From assembly GCF_012273895.1 (NCBI RefSeq), contig NC_052116.1, positions 3,224,001-3,288,000 of the forward strand: DNA of 64,000 nucleotides, read 5' to 3'. This document shows positions 1 through 10,400 of this stretch, piece by piece. The notes below the pieces were generated by a model. The model saw only the letters and a program-made list of their open reading frames with translations. It was not told the origin of the DNA and searched no databases. How positions within the stretch are numbered: the first letter of the stretch is position 1; every line of letters starts with the position of its first letter. Origin of the DNA: Zerene cesonia. Its lineage: Eukaryota; Arthropoda; Insecta; Lepidoptera; Pieridae. The translations under genes and the position numbers were made by a program.

Positions 1-306
1 ATTGTCCACTTCAATATTATTTGATACTTACTTGTTGTATGGGTTATAGCTTATAAAGGTGAAAAAAAAACCAAACATACATCCATCCTCACAAACGTTT
101 TCATTTATAATATTACTTGTATCTCTCTCCCATTAACATTGCGCATTCGTAAAACGTTCACGTTCACAATATTGTCTTGTATCACTCATTGAAATATTCA
201 CTTATTAGTCTCGTAAGGTGTCCGTAAAAGTGAAAACCGGTCAAGGGAGACGAGAAAACGCAAAATCCCTTTATTATCCAATTAATTATGTGCTTTATTA
301 TTGCAG

Positions 307-2437
307 TGCGAAATAGTGAGCGAATCGGAAGGTCCTTTGGACGCTTTCAAGGGAGCCATCAGGTTGTTTTGCACGAGGGACATGATGTTCCTGAGCGCCG
401 CTTTCATTTATACCGGTTTGTATTTATTGGGCCTTCTTTGTTGGATATTTACGAGTATTTTACGTTTCATAGTGTTCTAAGTACGTAATGAAGGTATATT
501 GGAAATACTGTAGATTGTAGAACATACAATTTTTAATATATAAAACTTAGAGAATATTATTAACATTTGCAAATGTATAAGCTTCTTATTATCTCTATTA
601 TATTGATTAATGAAAATTAATTGATAGCCAATATTAATTTTTTAAGTGACGCTGATATGCAGGTAAATAGCAATTAAAAATGAGTCGTAAACCAACTGTT
701 TTAAGAAGTTTATGCTAAAATAATACCAGAAACGGAATGATATGTAATTTACAATCATCCAATTATAATCGAAGATATGATACAATAGCCTTGCAAATGA
801 CCTTATCCTTACGTTTATAGCTTATTTTTCAGAAATGTTTACTGTTTACATTTTACAATACCATTCAATCTTGATAGTAGCCTTATTTCGTAAAGGCCTT
901 TTACTGAGTGTCTTACTGCAATGGGGAATTACATTAATGCATACACTCTTGCTTATTTAATCTATACCAATATTATAAAGCTAAAGAGTTTTGGTTGAAC
1001 GCGCTAATCTCAAGAAATAGTGGTCCGATTTGTAAATTCTTTCAGTGTTAGAAAGCCCATTTATCGAGCAAGGTATACATATAAGTATCGGGCGAAGCCG
1101 GGGCGGACCGCTAGTATAGGAATAAAGAAAGTGAAATTTTGCTTGCAGGTGTGGAGTTATCTTTCTTCAGCGGTGTGTACAGTCCTAGTATTGGGTTCAC
1201 ACTGGCTATGGGCGATAATGTCAAACAATTGGTTGGTTTGTCTGGTGTGTTCATTGGAATGGGAGAAGTTCTTGGTGAGTCGTGTTTATTTTTAAAATTG
1301 GAATTGTTGAGAAATTGAACAGATTTTTTTAAGCGGATTTTAACGCGATTTATTTAGTATATTACGTTAAAATGTTAAATTTCTAAATGTTCCTAAATGT
1401 TCAAATTTGAGCTTGTTACGTATTTTTTATCAATTTATTATCTTTCACTTATAATTATATCTATATCTTGTTAAATAACCGATATGTTTCCAGGTGGAGC
1501 TCTATTCGGTATTCTGGGCAACAAAACGACCCGCTGGGGCCGCGACCCGATCGTGATCATGGGCTACTTCATCCACATGACCAGTTTCTTCCTCATCTTC
1601 ATCAATTTACCCAACGTTGCACCCTTCGGAGACACCATGGACACCTCATACATCAACCCATCTCCATATTTGGCCATGTTCTGCAGCTTCCTCCTAGGGT
1701 TCGGAGACGCGTGCTACAATACCCAAATATACTCCATTTTGGGAGGGAAGTACTCCGACAACAGTACATCAGCGTTCGCTCTGTTCAAGTTCACTCAGGT
1801 ATGTTGGTTTGAATGCATATTAAGAAAGTGACGACAATTTTGGGTATTATAAATCCAAGTGCACGTCTTTCAAACTGTGATATATGTAATGATGGTATAT
1901 TCAGAAACAAATAGTTTTTAGGACTTATATCAACTCACACTTTGGAAACAAGCAAGTGAACTTTCATAAATCATAGGATCACTCCTATACTTAATATTCA
2001 AAAGCTGAAAAGTTGTTCCTTTAGTTGAACGTGCTAATCTCAGGAATTCAGTATTAGATAGCCCATATATTGATTGGAAGACTTTAGGCTATATTACATC
2101 AGGTACTACGTGGGTCAAACCACGGGGCACAGCTAGTAATAAATAAATATTGCTGTAGAATATAAAAAAATTAGCAATTTTATTACTCATCTTATATTAT
2201 AAATATAATGTTATTTTCCAGTCCCTCGCAGCGGCAGCGTGTTTCTTCTACTCATCCAAAGCGCTCCTCTCGGTTCAACTGGGAGTTCTCGCTGTGTTAG
2301 CTTCCGTAGGAACAGCCGCCTTCTGCAGAGTCGAGTGGGCTGATCGAGCCAGGAATAGGCTCACCGTCGAAACCCTAGATGATAAGCTATCACCAGCCAC
2401 TCATGCCCTAGCCGAAAATGCCCTGCACTATGACTGA
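307..2437 (+). CDS. MFSD11: UNC93-like protein MFSD11, C-terminal half (5' partial)
   Basis: Four coding exons join in phase: 307-415, 1149-1274, 1494-1798 and 2222-2437 (stop TGA 2435-2437), each with GT/AG borders. They encode the last 251 residues; earlier exons lie left of the window. The family is a 12-helix major facilitator fold; human MFSD11 has about 450 residues, so this is slightly more than half. Diagnostic stretches are YTGVELSFFSGVYSPSIGF, LVGLSGVFIGMGEVLGG, FCSFLLGFGDACYNTQIYS and FALFKFTQSLAAAACFFYSS, the last spanning the exon 3/4 junction. These fit MFSD11 better than UNC93A. Transport substrate is not established for the family. The tail after the last helix is short and acidic and ends HYD. 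Both introns that are complete here carry a decayed interspersed repeat. Family identity is confident; the upstream start cannot be seen. Confidence 0.93.
967..1117 (-). repeat. Interspersed repeat copy (ccggcttcgcccg-head family)
   Basis: Read on the minus strand it begins with a 'gcggtccgccccggcttcgc' type head and ends near an AT-rich 'tttataatattgg' tail. The same layout recurs at 1988-2143, 55714-55875, 55965-56175 and 63146-63309. It lies in an MFSD11 intron, 31 bp before the acceptor of the next exon. Class (SINE, LINE tail or non-autonomous DNA element) is not clear from the copies here. Confidence 0.7.
1988..2143 (-). repeat. Interspersed repeat copy (same family as 967-1117), decayed
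   Basis: Shares 'gttgaacgtgctaatctcag' and 'gatagcccata' with the copy at 967-1117 and ends in a degraded head, 'aaaccacggggcacagctag'. It lies in the last intron of MFSD11. The second half of the head has diverged. Confidence 0.6.
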
Positions 2438-4300
2438 ATTGACCAAGATATTAAGGGCAATAATATGGAAGTTAATATGAAACTTAACACGCGTGCGTGA
2501 GGACATAAAGTATTGGTGTCAAATTGTAATGTATTGAAGATATTTTCCAGACTGGCAGTTTAACATTTAAAGATGGCGTTAATTTCTATAGAGATAAATG
2601 ATTCAGTTGTAGGGTCGCATTTGATCATTCAGAATATTTTTAATCTAAAAAATGAAAATTTTGTGTTACATAATTGAAAACTATGAAAGACTGTTTTATA
2701 AATGTTTGTCGTGCCTGATCGTCGAAATATATTTAAGAATAAGTGCGGATTTGGCTTAAGTAGAAAAACGCATTTTTAAGAAATACTCGATTTAAGTATT
2801 TTTGTTCGAATCAATTCGTATGTCAAAAGTACCATAACAAATTACGACTCAATATCAATGTTTCGAATTCAAATAATTTTGAAGTTTTTGTACCACAAAT
2901 CAATATAAGAAATTTATGCTATTTTGCTATTTAGGTAATTGCTTTTATAGCTCTAGTGTAAATAAATAATAAATAGAGTTTAACGACATGGCAGCATCTG
3001 TCCATATGAATGTGATATGTAAAGAATAAGTATGGTTAAGTTTTATCAGCGGGTTACTATGATATGTTATTGCATTTAATAAGACTTGTGGCACAAGGAT
3101 GGGTATATCTTACAATAGCCCCATCTCTGTCTTCCTTTTATAAATTTGTGCATACTTGTCAGTTAAGTCCCGAATTAGCGGATTTATATAACATGTGAAA
3201 ATAAAACTTTAACTATTAAAAAATAACTCTTAATTTTGACATATAAAAATGTTATACGACGCACATATTAACTATTGCCTAAAACCTTTAGGTACAGCAA
3301 CATAATAACATGTCATGGTCCAGTGGTGTATCATGACACTAGATAGGGAAACTTCCTTTAACATAGAAGTGTCCTACAAAAGCGAAATTTAATAGAATGT
3401 AATGCTTTGACTGTTCAAGAGAAACATTATGATGAACATTATGATTCGTGTTTAAGGTAAGGCCTAGGCGACTTATTAGTTGTCTCTATCTATCATACTT
3501 AAAAGAGATTTTTAATTATATCAATGACTTCTTAAAAATTATACATGAATTTTAATTATTGTTTTAATAAAAAGCTATGAATGTGCGGATATTATGAGTT
3601 CTAAAAGCAGTTGTTTTATCCTAGATTAAGTACTAATTTCTTTTTAAAACAAAAATGTATAAAATACGCAAAATAAAATACTTTTAAATATTGGATTAGT
3701 AACTATACAACAGTAAAAGCAGGGTATATTTGCGGATGTAATACTGATATGTTTTTCGAGATAAATACCCACGAGTATTAATTAGACTAGAATAAATAAT
3801 GCAGCATTTCGAATTCGGAAAACTACGGTTATTAATCTTTCAGCTTTATATAATGAAATAAAACATTCCAATTGTATTTAATAATTGTACAGTGTTATAT
3901 TGTTTTAAATGGGTAGGTGGTATGTAACTGCATAAGACAAAAATCTTGTTTTCAATTTATAACAAACTCAATTGTAAAGGTAAAATTTGACTGCATGTGT
4001 CAATTTATATTTCTTAAAATATTTTTTTAGCATTTTTGTTTGTATAGTCTTAAATGATACATGTTATGTAACATAAATATTTACTGAAATTGTACATAAA
4101 ACAAGAAAATAGTAATTTTGTCTAGTCAATATTATCTATGCTTTGATTACATACAATGGTTTTCATATGATAAAATATATTTACAGGATATATAATATGT
4201 TTTTAAAATTGACATATTAACTTTGAAATTATTATAATAACACTGAAATAACCTATTAGATTAAGTATAATGTTATTTAAATGAAATAAATAATTTTTAT
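2438..4300 (+). other. MFSD11 3' untranslated region (probable)
   Basis: About 1.85 kb of AT-rich sequence without open frames follows the MFSD11 stop. AATAAA hexamers occur at 2961-2966, 3200-3205 and 4285-4290, so several 3' ends are possible. I see no coding exon, RNA gene or repeat of the window's main families in it. That the longest form reaches 4300 is inferred from the distal hexamer only. Confidence 0.45.
4285..4290 (+). terminator. Distal poly(A) signal for MFSD11
   Basis: AATAAA on the plus strand, the last good hexamer before the opposing TMEM70 gene. It sits five bases from the minus-strand AATAAA of TMEM70. Confidence 0.5.
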
Positions 4301-4301
4301 T
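4296..4301 (-). terminator. Poly(A) signal for TMEM70
   Basis: AATAAA read on the minus strand, 149 bp after the TMEM70 stop codon. It is the closest canonical hexamer I noted downstream of that stop. Confidence 0.6.
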
Positions 4302-4450
4302 ACATACTTTGAATTATTGATGTGCCTTAACATATGATCGAATTCCTCATTTACATAACTTGTATTGCCTGATTATAAGTATGTTATGTAAAATAAAAGA
4401 AGTTTAACAAAATCAATAATATATTCTAAGAACTATATACATAATCACAT

Positions 4451-5275
4451 CTACTTTTTATTCTCTTCTGGATTTCCCAATTTGAAGTCTAATGGTTTGT
4501 CATAGCCCATTATCTTTGCATAGTGGAGAGGATCATTGAAGTGCCTCGCTTCAATAAATAAAGGTTTACCCTTGGCTTGCATTGTTGTGAACATGCCAGG
4601 GATATCCGGAACTACAACATCATCTGGTGTAAAATCCAACTGAAAAATTTACCAGACACATTAATTTTCATTTGGCTATTGAATGAGTCTGAATATATGT
4701 ATATAAAATCTGCCAGTTACTATCAAGGCTCTGGAGTACATAAAGAAATAATTTTTTAGTAAACTGGACCAAGAGAAAAATGAGTGCTCTTGAAATTAAT
4801 TTAAAAAATTAATGAGTGTTGATAAACTTACCTTTTTGGGTATTAAAAAGAAACTTATCGTGGTTGCTCTATATGTGGATGTGCTTGGATCATAATGCAT
4901 TTCCGTTACATATTTTTTCGTAACAAGGTGCAGTAATATAGGAGTGACAAATGTGAAGAATCCAACTACTGAACATAAGGCTACTAATAGTGAGGTACTG
5001 CCGATGTTAGAGGCTTCTTTAACTAAAATGGGTTGAGCGCAAAGACCTGCTATACTTGAGCACACGGAGAAAACTTTTACACTCCTTATCTGTGGGGTAA
5101 GATTACCGTAGTAAATTCGTTCAAATTTTGTGTCATCCTTAGTTTTACTTGCATAATTTCTCACAAAGTTTTGGTGGACTGTTACACATTTGTAAAGATT
5201 TAAATCCTTAAAAAGATTATGTGAGAGGGAACATTTGTTTTGTAGAACTATACTCTTATGAAATACTCGTAACAT
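4451..5275 (-). CDS. TMEM70: TMEM70 homologue, mitochondrial inner-membrane assembly factor
   Basis: Two exons: 5275-4832 (148 codons) and 4639-4451 (62 codons plus TAG), phase 0, donor AAG/GTAAGT and acceptor TTTTTCAG, giving 210 residues. TMEM70 proteins sit in the mitochondrial inner membrane and help assemble ATP synthase (c-ring) and complex I. Visible features: a basic, Ser/Asn-rich N-terminus fitting a mitochondrial presequence (about residues 1-42), the family motif YYGNLTPQIRSVKVFS, two hydrophobic segments (about 66-85 and 93-118), FVTPILLHLVTKKYV, then a C-terminal domain with PLHYAKIMGYDKP, matching the 'MGYDK' signature near the end of animal TMEM70. The start is the ATG at 5275; the open frame runs five codons further up but only to a GTG. 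Size is close to the mature vertebrate protein. Confidence 0.93.
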
Positions 5276-5401
5276 AGCTGCACAGTGCACTGCACTTTTC
5301 TTCTTTTTAGCTGTAAAAATACTTATAGTTTAAATAATTTTATGGCATATATTAAATAATTTTATGGTTAAAATTCGCTTAAATTTTCTTTGCTTAACAA
5401 C

Positions 5402-5443
5402 TGTCATGTGTCATGTGTCATGTGTCATGTGTCAATGTCAATT
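5402..5443. promoter_or_regulatory. Tandem TCATGTG array upstream of TMEM70
   Basis: Four head-to-tail 7-bp units TGTCATG/TCATGTG, followed by TGTCAATGTCAATTT. Each unit contains the E-box CATGTG in an M-box context (TCATGTG), a known bHLH-zip target. It lies about 130 bp upstream of the TMEM70 start codon. A promoter role is inferred from position and motif only; a simple tandem repeat is the alternative. Confidence 0.4.
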
Positions 5444-5452
5444 TACTTTTTT

Positions 5453-5502
5453 TTCCATCTTCTATGGCAATAAGTCTTAACTATTTGCCATAGAAGATGG
5501 AA
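5453..5502. repeat. Perfect 18-bp inverted repeat with 14-nt loop
   Basis: Arm 5453-5470 (ttccatcttctatggcaa) is the exact reverse complement of 5485-5502; the loop is 5471-5484. It lies just upstream of TMEM70 and next to the TCATGTG array. The foldback could be a promoter cruciform, a tiny MITE remnant or a hairpin RNA. Confidence 0.85.
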
Positions 5503-6060
5503 TCAAGTTTAAAAATTTACGTCTTACTTTGCGATTGGAGTCCGCTGCACGTAAAAATCACTAAGACGCCATACTTTCGGCACCAGATTATGACGATGCT
5601 TTGCTGCCAGTACTATTTAATTAAAATCCCCGCAAAGTTAGGGAAAATTGACATAATAAGACTTAAAGAAAATACCAGTTCATTGTTTGCGTTGAGTATG
5701 GATGTTTGTTTGTTTATTAGAATACAAGAGTATTAATACCGTATACCTTAAGGACAGATAACAATAATTATAACATTACAAATGTATATAGTATATATAC
5801 AGTATTTCAATGAAATCATTCTCGAAGAAGTCAGCTTTACACTGACCCCCCTACACATAAAAAAAATAAAATTGCGTCCTCTAAAAAACGCAACCCCAAA
5901 TGTAACTTTTCAATGGACTATTGGCCGACCTGTCAAATTTACTACAAGCTGTTGAGTGTTGAATTCTTTTGTGGCGATTAAGCGTCATGTTTCATATCAG
6001 AAAAAAATCAACGTCGTTTTTTAATTTTTAAATTATTTAATTTCACATTTTTTTTTTAAT
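5503..6060. other. Intergenic stretch between TMEM70 and the TIL gene
   Basis: A 79-codon open frame (5497-5736, +) begins inside the hairpin but resembles no family I know and has no visible support. Around 5890-5990 is a segment ('tttactacaagctgttgagt') that looks like another scattered repeat. Nothing else is supportable. Confidence 0.3.
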
Positions 6061-6066
6061 TTTATT
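6061..6066 (-). terminator. Poly(A) signal of the TIL inhibitor gene
   Basis: AATAAA on the minus strand 36 bp downstream of the stop codon, implying a short 3' UTR. Confidence 0.6.
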
Positions 6067-6101
6067 GTTTTTACAAATAACAAATTAGCACTTATTAATC
6101 A

Positions 6102-8077
6102 TTATAAATGGTGGTTTGTGGGACAGTTATCAACATCGTAGCAATATCCAGTCGCTTCATCAAGCACTGTTGCTTCTGGACAGTCACATCTAGCAAAGCC
6201 GCAAACGGTGCCCACAAGGGTAGGTTCTGGGTGTTCACACGTCCTTTGTGCTGGCCAATATGTCTGATTACAGTCACTCTTTTTAATGATCATATGATCT
6301 GGACATCGCTCTGTACCTGAAATCATAATTTTCATATTATATTACTCTTGCTTCTTGACCAAAAATTTCGTAACTTTTTATAAAGTTTTCCGTTATTTTG
6401 GTCAGTCGTGACTCTTCCCTTTTTCCTCTTATCCATTCTACAATAACTTTTACTTTCTATTTGAATAATACATAAATTAAAGAAAGGGTGGCCGAGTAGT
6501 ACCTACAGCGTCGTTTCGGAATGGCGATAGGTACAGGTTCCAAACCCCTTCTCATGAATTTCACTGCTGATCCAGAAACTTTTTTCATTTCATTATTTAA
6601 ATATCTAAAATTCCATTAAAAACTATGTCCCCTTCTCATCTTGTGTAGATTTTTTACCATATTTCTTTCTAAACAATTTTTCGGTGTAATTATACTTACT
6701 ATTTACACTAAATTATTAGTAAAAGTCTTGTCTCCATCAATTAAACGATTGAATATAAATGAGAATAAAAGAAAAGAAAACGATCGCACAGTGATGTATG
6801 CGCCTTAAAGCTGGTGGTAAGTGTTTCAAGGGAAAATACTTGAGAAAATAAAGACTGGCTTATTAACTAATTACTACACAATTTTCACTTATAATATATA
6901 ATCTTTTTCTTATTTTTATTCACAAAAATAAAGCACAAAAGTAAAATTAAAAAAGATTACAAATAAATTGAATCCCATTAGCTACCATTTTTATTCAACC
7001 GTGAACTATCAGCAGGTCGAGGTTAGGCGTTAATAAATTAACACTATTAGGCGCTTATTGCTGTAAGGTAGAAAGGAACTACACTATCACAAATAATATG
7101 TAGCTTTAAAATGCTATTTGTTTATCGTACTCTTGGTCATTTAACTTGTTTTAAAACGTGCAGCAGCTTAGAATACATATTTAATGGACAGGCTTGTTAG
7201 AATATCTATCGTATACCTCTACTTGATCTGTGTATCATATATTGAAATTATTTCTATTAGAATAGATACCATTGCCGGTTTAGGTGACTTACTGTAATAT
7301 AAAAAATGTAGAGTAGAGTTTTAAAAGGCTTCTGGCTTTTTGGAAACTTGAATTAATTATATTCGAATTCGTTATGTGAGTTTTATTTGGAATCCTTCAT
7401 TACTAAGTTCTTTCTAAAAAACTATATATTGAATTGCAGAAATTTCTGATAGCCGACTGAAATAAAGTTTTTTTTTTAAGTCATAACGGGCAGCTGAGCT
7501 GGTGGTGCGCCTGATGGTAAGCGATCACCACCGCCCATAAACATTCGCAAAGGTAGTACTTCTGTGAATGCGCTGCTCGCTTTTATGGGGTAAGGGAAAT
7601 GGAAAGGATTAACGACTGGAAAGAAGGAATGGACTAGGACGGGTGAGGAAAAGGAAACGGGCCTCCGGCTCCCCCACTCACCGTACGAAACACAGTGGCA
7701 TGCCACTATTTCACGCCGGTTTTCTGTGGGGTTGTGGTACTTCCACGGTGCGAGCTGGCCCAATTCGTGCCGAAGCGTGCTCGACTCCCACAACAAATTT
7801 TTGAATTTTTCGATACGGTAAAAAATTCAAAATTTCAACAAATCTATACTCAATATACGCTAAAGTGCTACCTACGCCTTATAATATATGCTTACAAGTA
7901 TTTAACTGAACTATAATAATAAAAAGTATAAATATTCATAATAGACTATGTATGTTAGGTCTCTAAATTTATATTAATTTACTCACATGTATTATTATGC
8001 CAAATGCATCTAGTTATAGAGGATGGCTTATACGCGGATACGAAATTCAGCAAGAATAATAGCGCCCACACAAACAT
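6102..8077 (-). CDS. Secreted ten-cysteine TIL-type serine protease inhibitor
   Basis: Two exons: 8077-7987 (91 nt) and 6316-6102 (215 nt, stop TAA), joined at a split TGT codon; 101 residues. Exon 1 gives a classic signal peptide (MFVWALLFLLNFVSA, cleavage probably before YKPSS). The mature part has exactly ten cysteines (RCI, NTC, RCP, DCN, TCE, VCG, RCDC, YCY, NCP), the number of the trypsin-inhibitor-like (TIL) fold held by five disulfides. The splice restores the second cysteine; exon 2 alone shows only eight. TIL proteins inhibit serine proteases in haemolymph, cuticle or secretions; which protease this one blocks cannot be read off. The 1.67-kb intron holds a SINE-like copy. A TATA motif lies 38 bp upstream of the ATG. 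Fold assignment rests on cysteine pattern and secretion, so it is good but not certain. Confidence 0.8.
6486..6560 (+). repeat. tRNA-like / tRNA-derived SINE relic
   Basis: 'gggtggccgagtagtac' resembles an A box (as in Leu/Ser tRNAs) and 'caggttccaaacccc' a B box, about 46 bp apart. No convincing acceptor stem or full cloverleaf is visible, so a SINE head or tRNA relic is more likely than a working tRNA gene. It sits in the TIL gene intron. Confidence 0.4.
7464..7793 (+). mobile_element. SINE-like element, longest copy of its family here
   Basis: Begins with a T run then 'gcagctgagctggtggtgcg' and 'gcgatcaccaccgcccat', continues with 'gaaaaggaaacgggcctccg' and 'cacgccggttttctgtgggg', and ends 'ctggcccaattcgtgccgaa' and 'gctcgactcccac'. 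Partial copies lie at 42210-42336, 45440-45640 and 55420-55650. I know this as a widespread lepidopteran short element (Metulj-like); the exact subfamily is not assigned. It has no coding capacity. It lies in the intron of the TIL gene. Confidence 0.8.
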
Positions 8078-8114
8078 CGTAGGAATATTTAATGGGATAT
8101 ATTCATTATCATCG

Positions 8115-8122
8115 TTTTTATA
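8115..8122 (-). promoter_or_regulatory. TATA box of the TIL inhibitor gene
   Basis: Minus strand reads 'gggtataaaaacg'. It is 38 bp upstream of the ATG at 8077, which would place initiation about 10-15 bp before the start codon, a very short 5' UTR. Strong TATA boxes are common in secreted, inducible insect genes. Confidence 0.55.
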
Positions 8123-10400
8123 CCCGCTTTCGAATGCCTATTGTTTGAGTTGTTGATATTAAGAACATAGCTTATAATAATAACGTGACGCTCTATAGAA
8201 ATAGTACGCGTGTTTTTTTTAGATATCTACTCATTATTTTCTATACAGCTATAACTACGGCCATATAGTGCTCGGTAATATCAATTACCCGTATTATTAT
8301 ACTACTAATTGATCAATACTATCGGAATTTCGTTTATTGAAAGTAGCTTTGATCCCTAATAGCCTTCTTCTTTTTATTTATTTAATAGTCAAACCTACAA
8401 TAAATACATTGACCATTAATACATCACGCATTATACATTTATTTCTTCTATTTCTCACAATATACAATTACATCTATATGTTCATCTAATAACAATTATT
8501 TGCTAACTTAATAAAAAACGCACATAATACCTTTAGGTTTCGATTTTCGTCGAACTTTGTTTCACAACGAAGTAGGTATATAGTGGTCACTTTATACTCT
8601 ACAGTAACCGATAGTAACAGATTTGACAGTAGTATATGAAACGTTGTATGTATAACAATGTTTATAATAGGGCAACAATTTCAAATATTAATTTCAACAG
8701 TTATTCTTTATTTTTCACAACATTCACACCATGCCAAAACATATTATTAAAAACAATGTATCAATATTTCCAAGAAAGCTAAGGTTACTTTAAGTTAACC
8801 ATAAATAATGGAAAATTTTAAATCTATCTTCAATATGAAGTGTAAACATAAAAGCTATATCGAACTAACCTATCTATTATGCAATAATTTAGAATAATGA
8901 CAGAGGGTCAAAACGAACTTTTGTGTTTCAGATAAGAGCGAATCAGGGACTAAGTAAGCACGAGTCAACGGCGACAATGCGGCTATCTATCCGGTGAACA
9001 AATACGGACTATTGATTTAGTTTATCTTAGGGTAAACATAGCATCGCATATGATACTCCACTTACAAAAGACCTGAATTCCACTATTAACACTGGATGTG
9101 TTTCTTTGATAAGAGAAATATTTATTTTTCGATTCGATACATCTTCAAAGAATCTACCATTGGTTCTTTTTCTATGATTGTTAAATGATGGTTATTACAA
9201 AAAATTATTTAAAAAAATAAGCTTAAAAAGAAAAAAAAAACGTTTTTTGTTTTAGTTGATATTATCAATATTTTTAAATACCATATATGTATGTTTTTAA
9301 TATCATTATAATAATATAAAACACAATTGCAAAAAAATAAACAAAACTATAATGATACAGCACTAAACAAGCCATTACCCAAGAGCTGCAAAAAACATCA
9401 TCATTCATAGAAAATTACGGACATTTTGATGTGCAAGCTTTACCCAAAAATCATATAGCTATTTAGCGCACCCATAAAAAACCAGAGCAATGTGTCGAGT
9501 CAGAGGCAAAAAAGATTCGGGATAATGCTTAATTACTACTGCGGCATAATTTTTGGGCCAATGGCGGCATTTTCTTAGGCCGTTTTTTCTCTTTTCAATT
9601 TTAATAGAGCCTGTAAATTAAATTGTTATGGAAATATAAAAAAATTAAAAACTTTTACTTAAGTAGGTAGGACATCATTTTGCAAAATGCTTCGGTCTAC
9701 AGCATTCTTTATCATTTTCATTTATGAAATGCATCTCCTGTCTCAATCAGTTAATATATCTTCTTGATCATTTAAACTGGTCATGGAAATAAAATAAAAA
9801 AAAAAAACAAAAACGTTTAAAAATAAAATGTGATTTCAACTCAAGGTAGTATGATTCGTAAGTGTATACCTAATAAAATCTCATTAATAGTACTTAAACA
9901 AGATATTGTATATGTATGCAAAGCTTTTAAAAGGGTTTATCTCAACGCAACCGTCAGCGCATAAACGAAAGATTTGATGGCTTTACAAATCTTTCCCGCC
10001 ATTTCGAAAAGCTCACATTTCAATAAACACACATATCTTTTATACTCAATGTTATTTCGTAGAGCGTTAAGTTGATTTTGCAATGCGTTCAAAAATACTG
10101 ATAAGAAAGAGCGAGAAATATCGCGTTATACTTTTTTCATACAACTTTATTATATCTATCTCGCTTACTCTTCGATAACAAAGCAGCTTCACTTGCAAGA
10201 GAACTCTATCTCTTTCGTGGTATTTTAGTATTCGTTTAAAGGTAGAGCAGAGCTGGTGTATGCTCGATTTTTCTTTACGTTATTGTTTATATTTTTACTT
10301 AACTTAACATTTGAATTTATATTCAATGACGAAAATTAAATGAACGTTTTTAAGTGATGTGACATTTACATTGGCGTGTAAAATTTAAATAAAGAATCTA
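8123..10400. other. Intergenic region upstream of the TIL and meteorin-like genes
   Basis: AT-rich, without open frames or tRNA-like structures that I can support. The last 400 bp hold stretches such as 'tctatctcgcttactctt' and 'gagagcgagaaatat'-like pyrimidine/purine blocks before the meteorin-like start codon and probably include its promoter and 5' UTR. The transcription start cannot be placed. Confidence 0.3.

Noticed and set aside
1468..1831. Two overlapping frames across MFSD11 exon 3
   Set aside because: Only the frame matching MFSD11 and in phase with the neighbouring exons is real; the other is its shadow, and both run into introns.
5402..5443. CRISPR-like array of short repeats
   Set aside because: Seven-base direct tandem units without spacers in an animal genome; a simple repeat or binding-site cluster.
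5497..5736. 79-codon frame starting in the hairpin near TMEM70
   Set aside because: No recognisable family and no supporting signals; left as a bare open frame.
6486..6560. Functional tRNA gene
   Set aside because: A- and B-box-like words are present but no acceptor stem or anticodon arm pairs convincingly.
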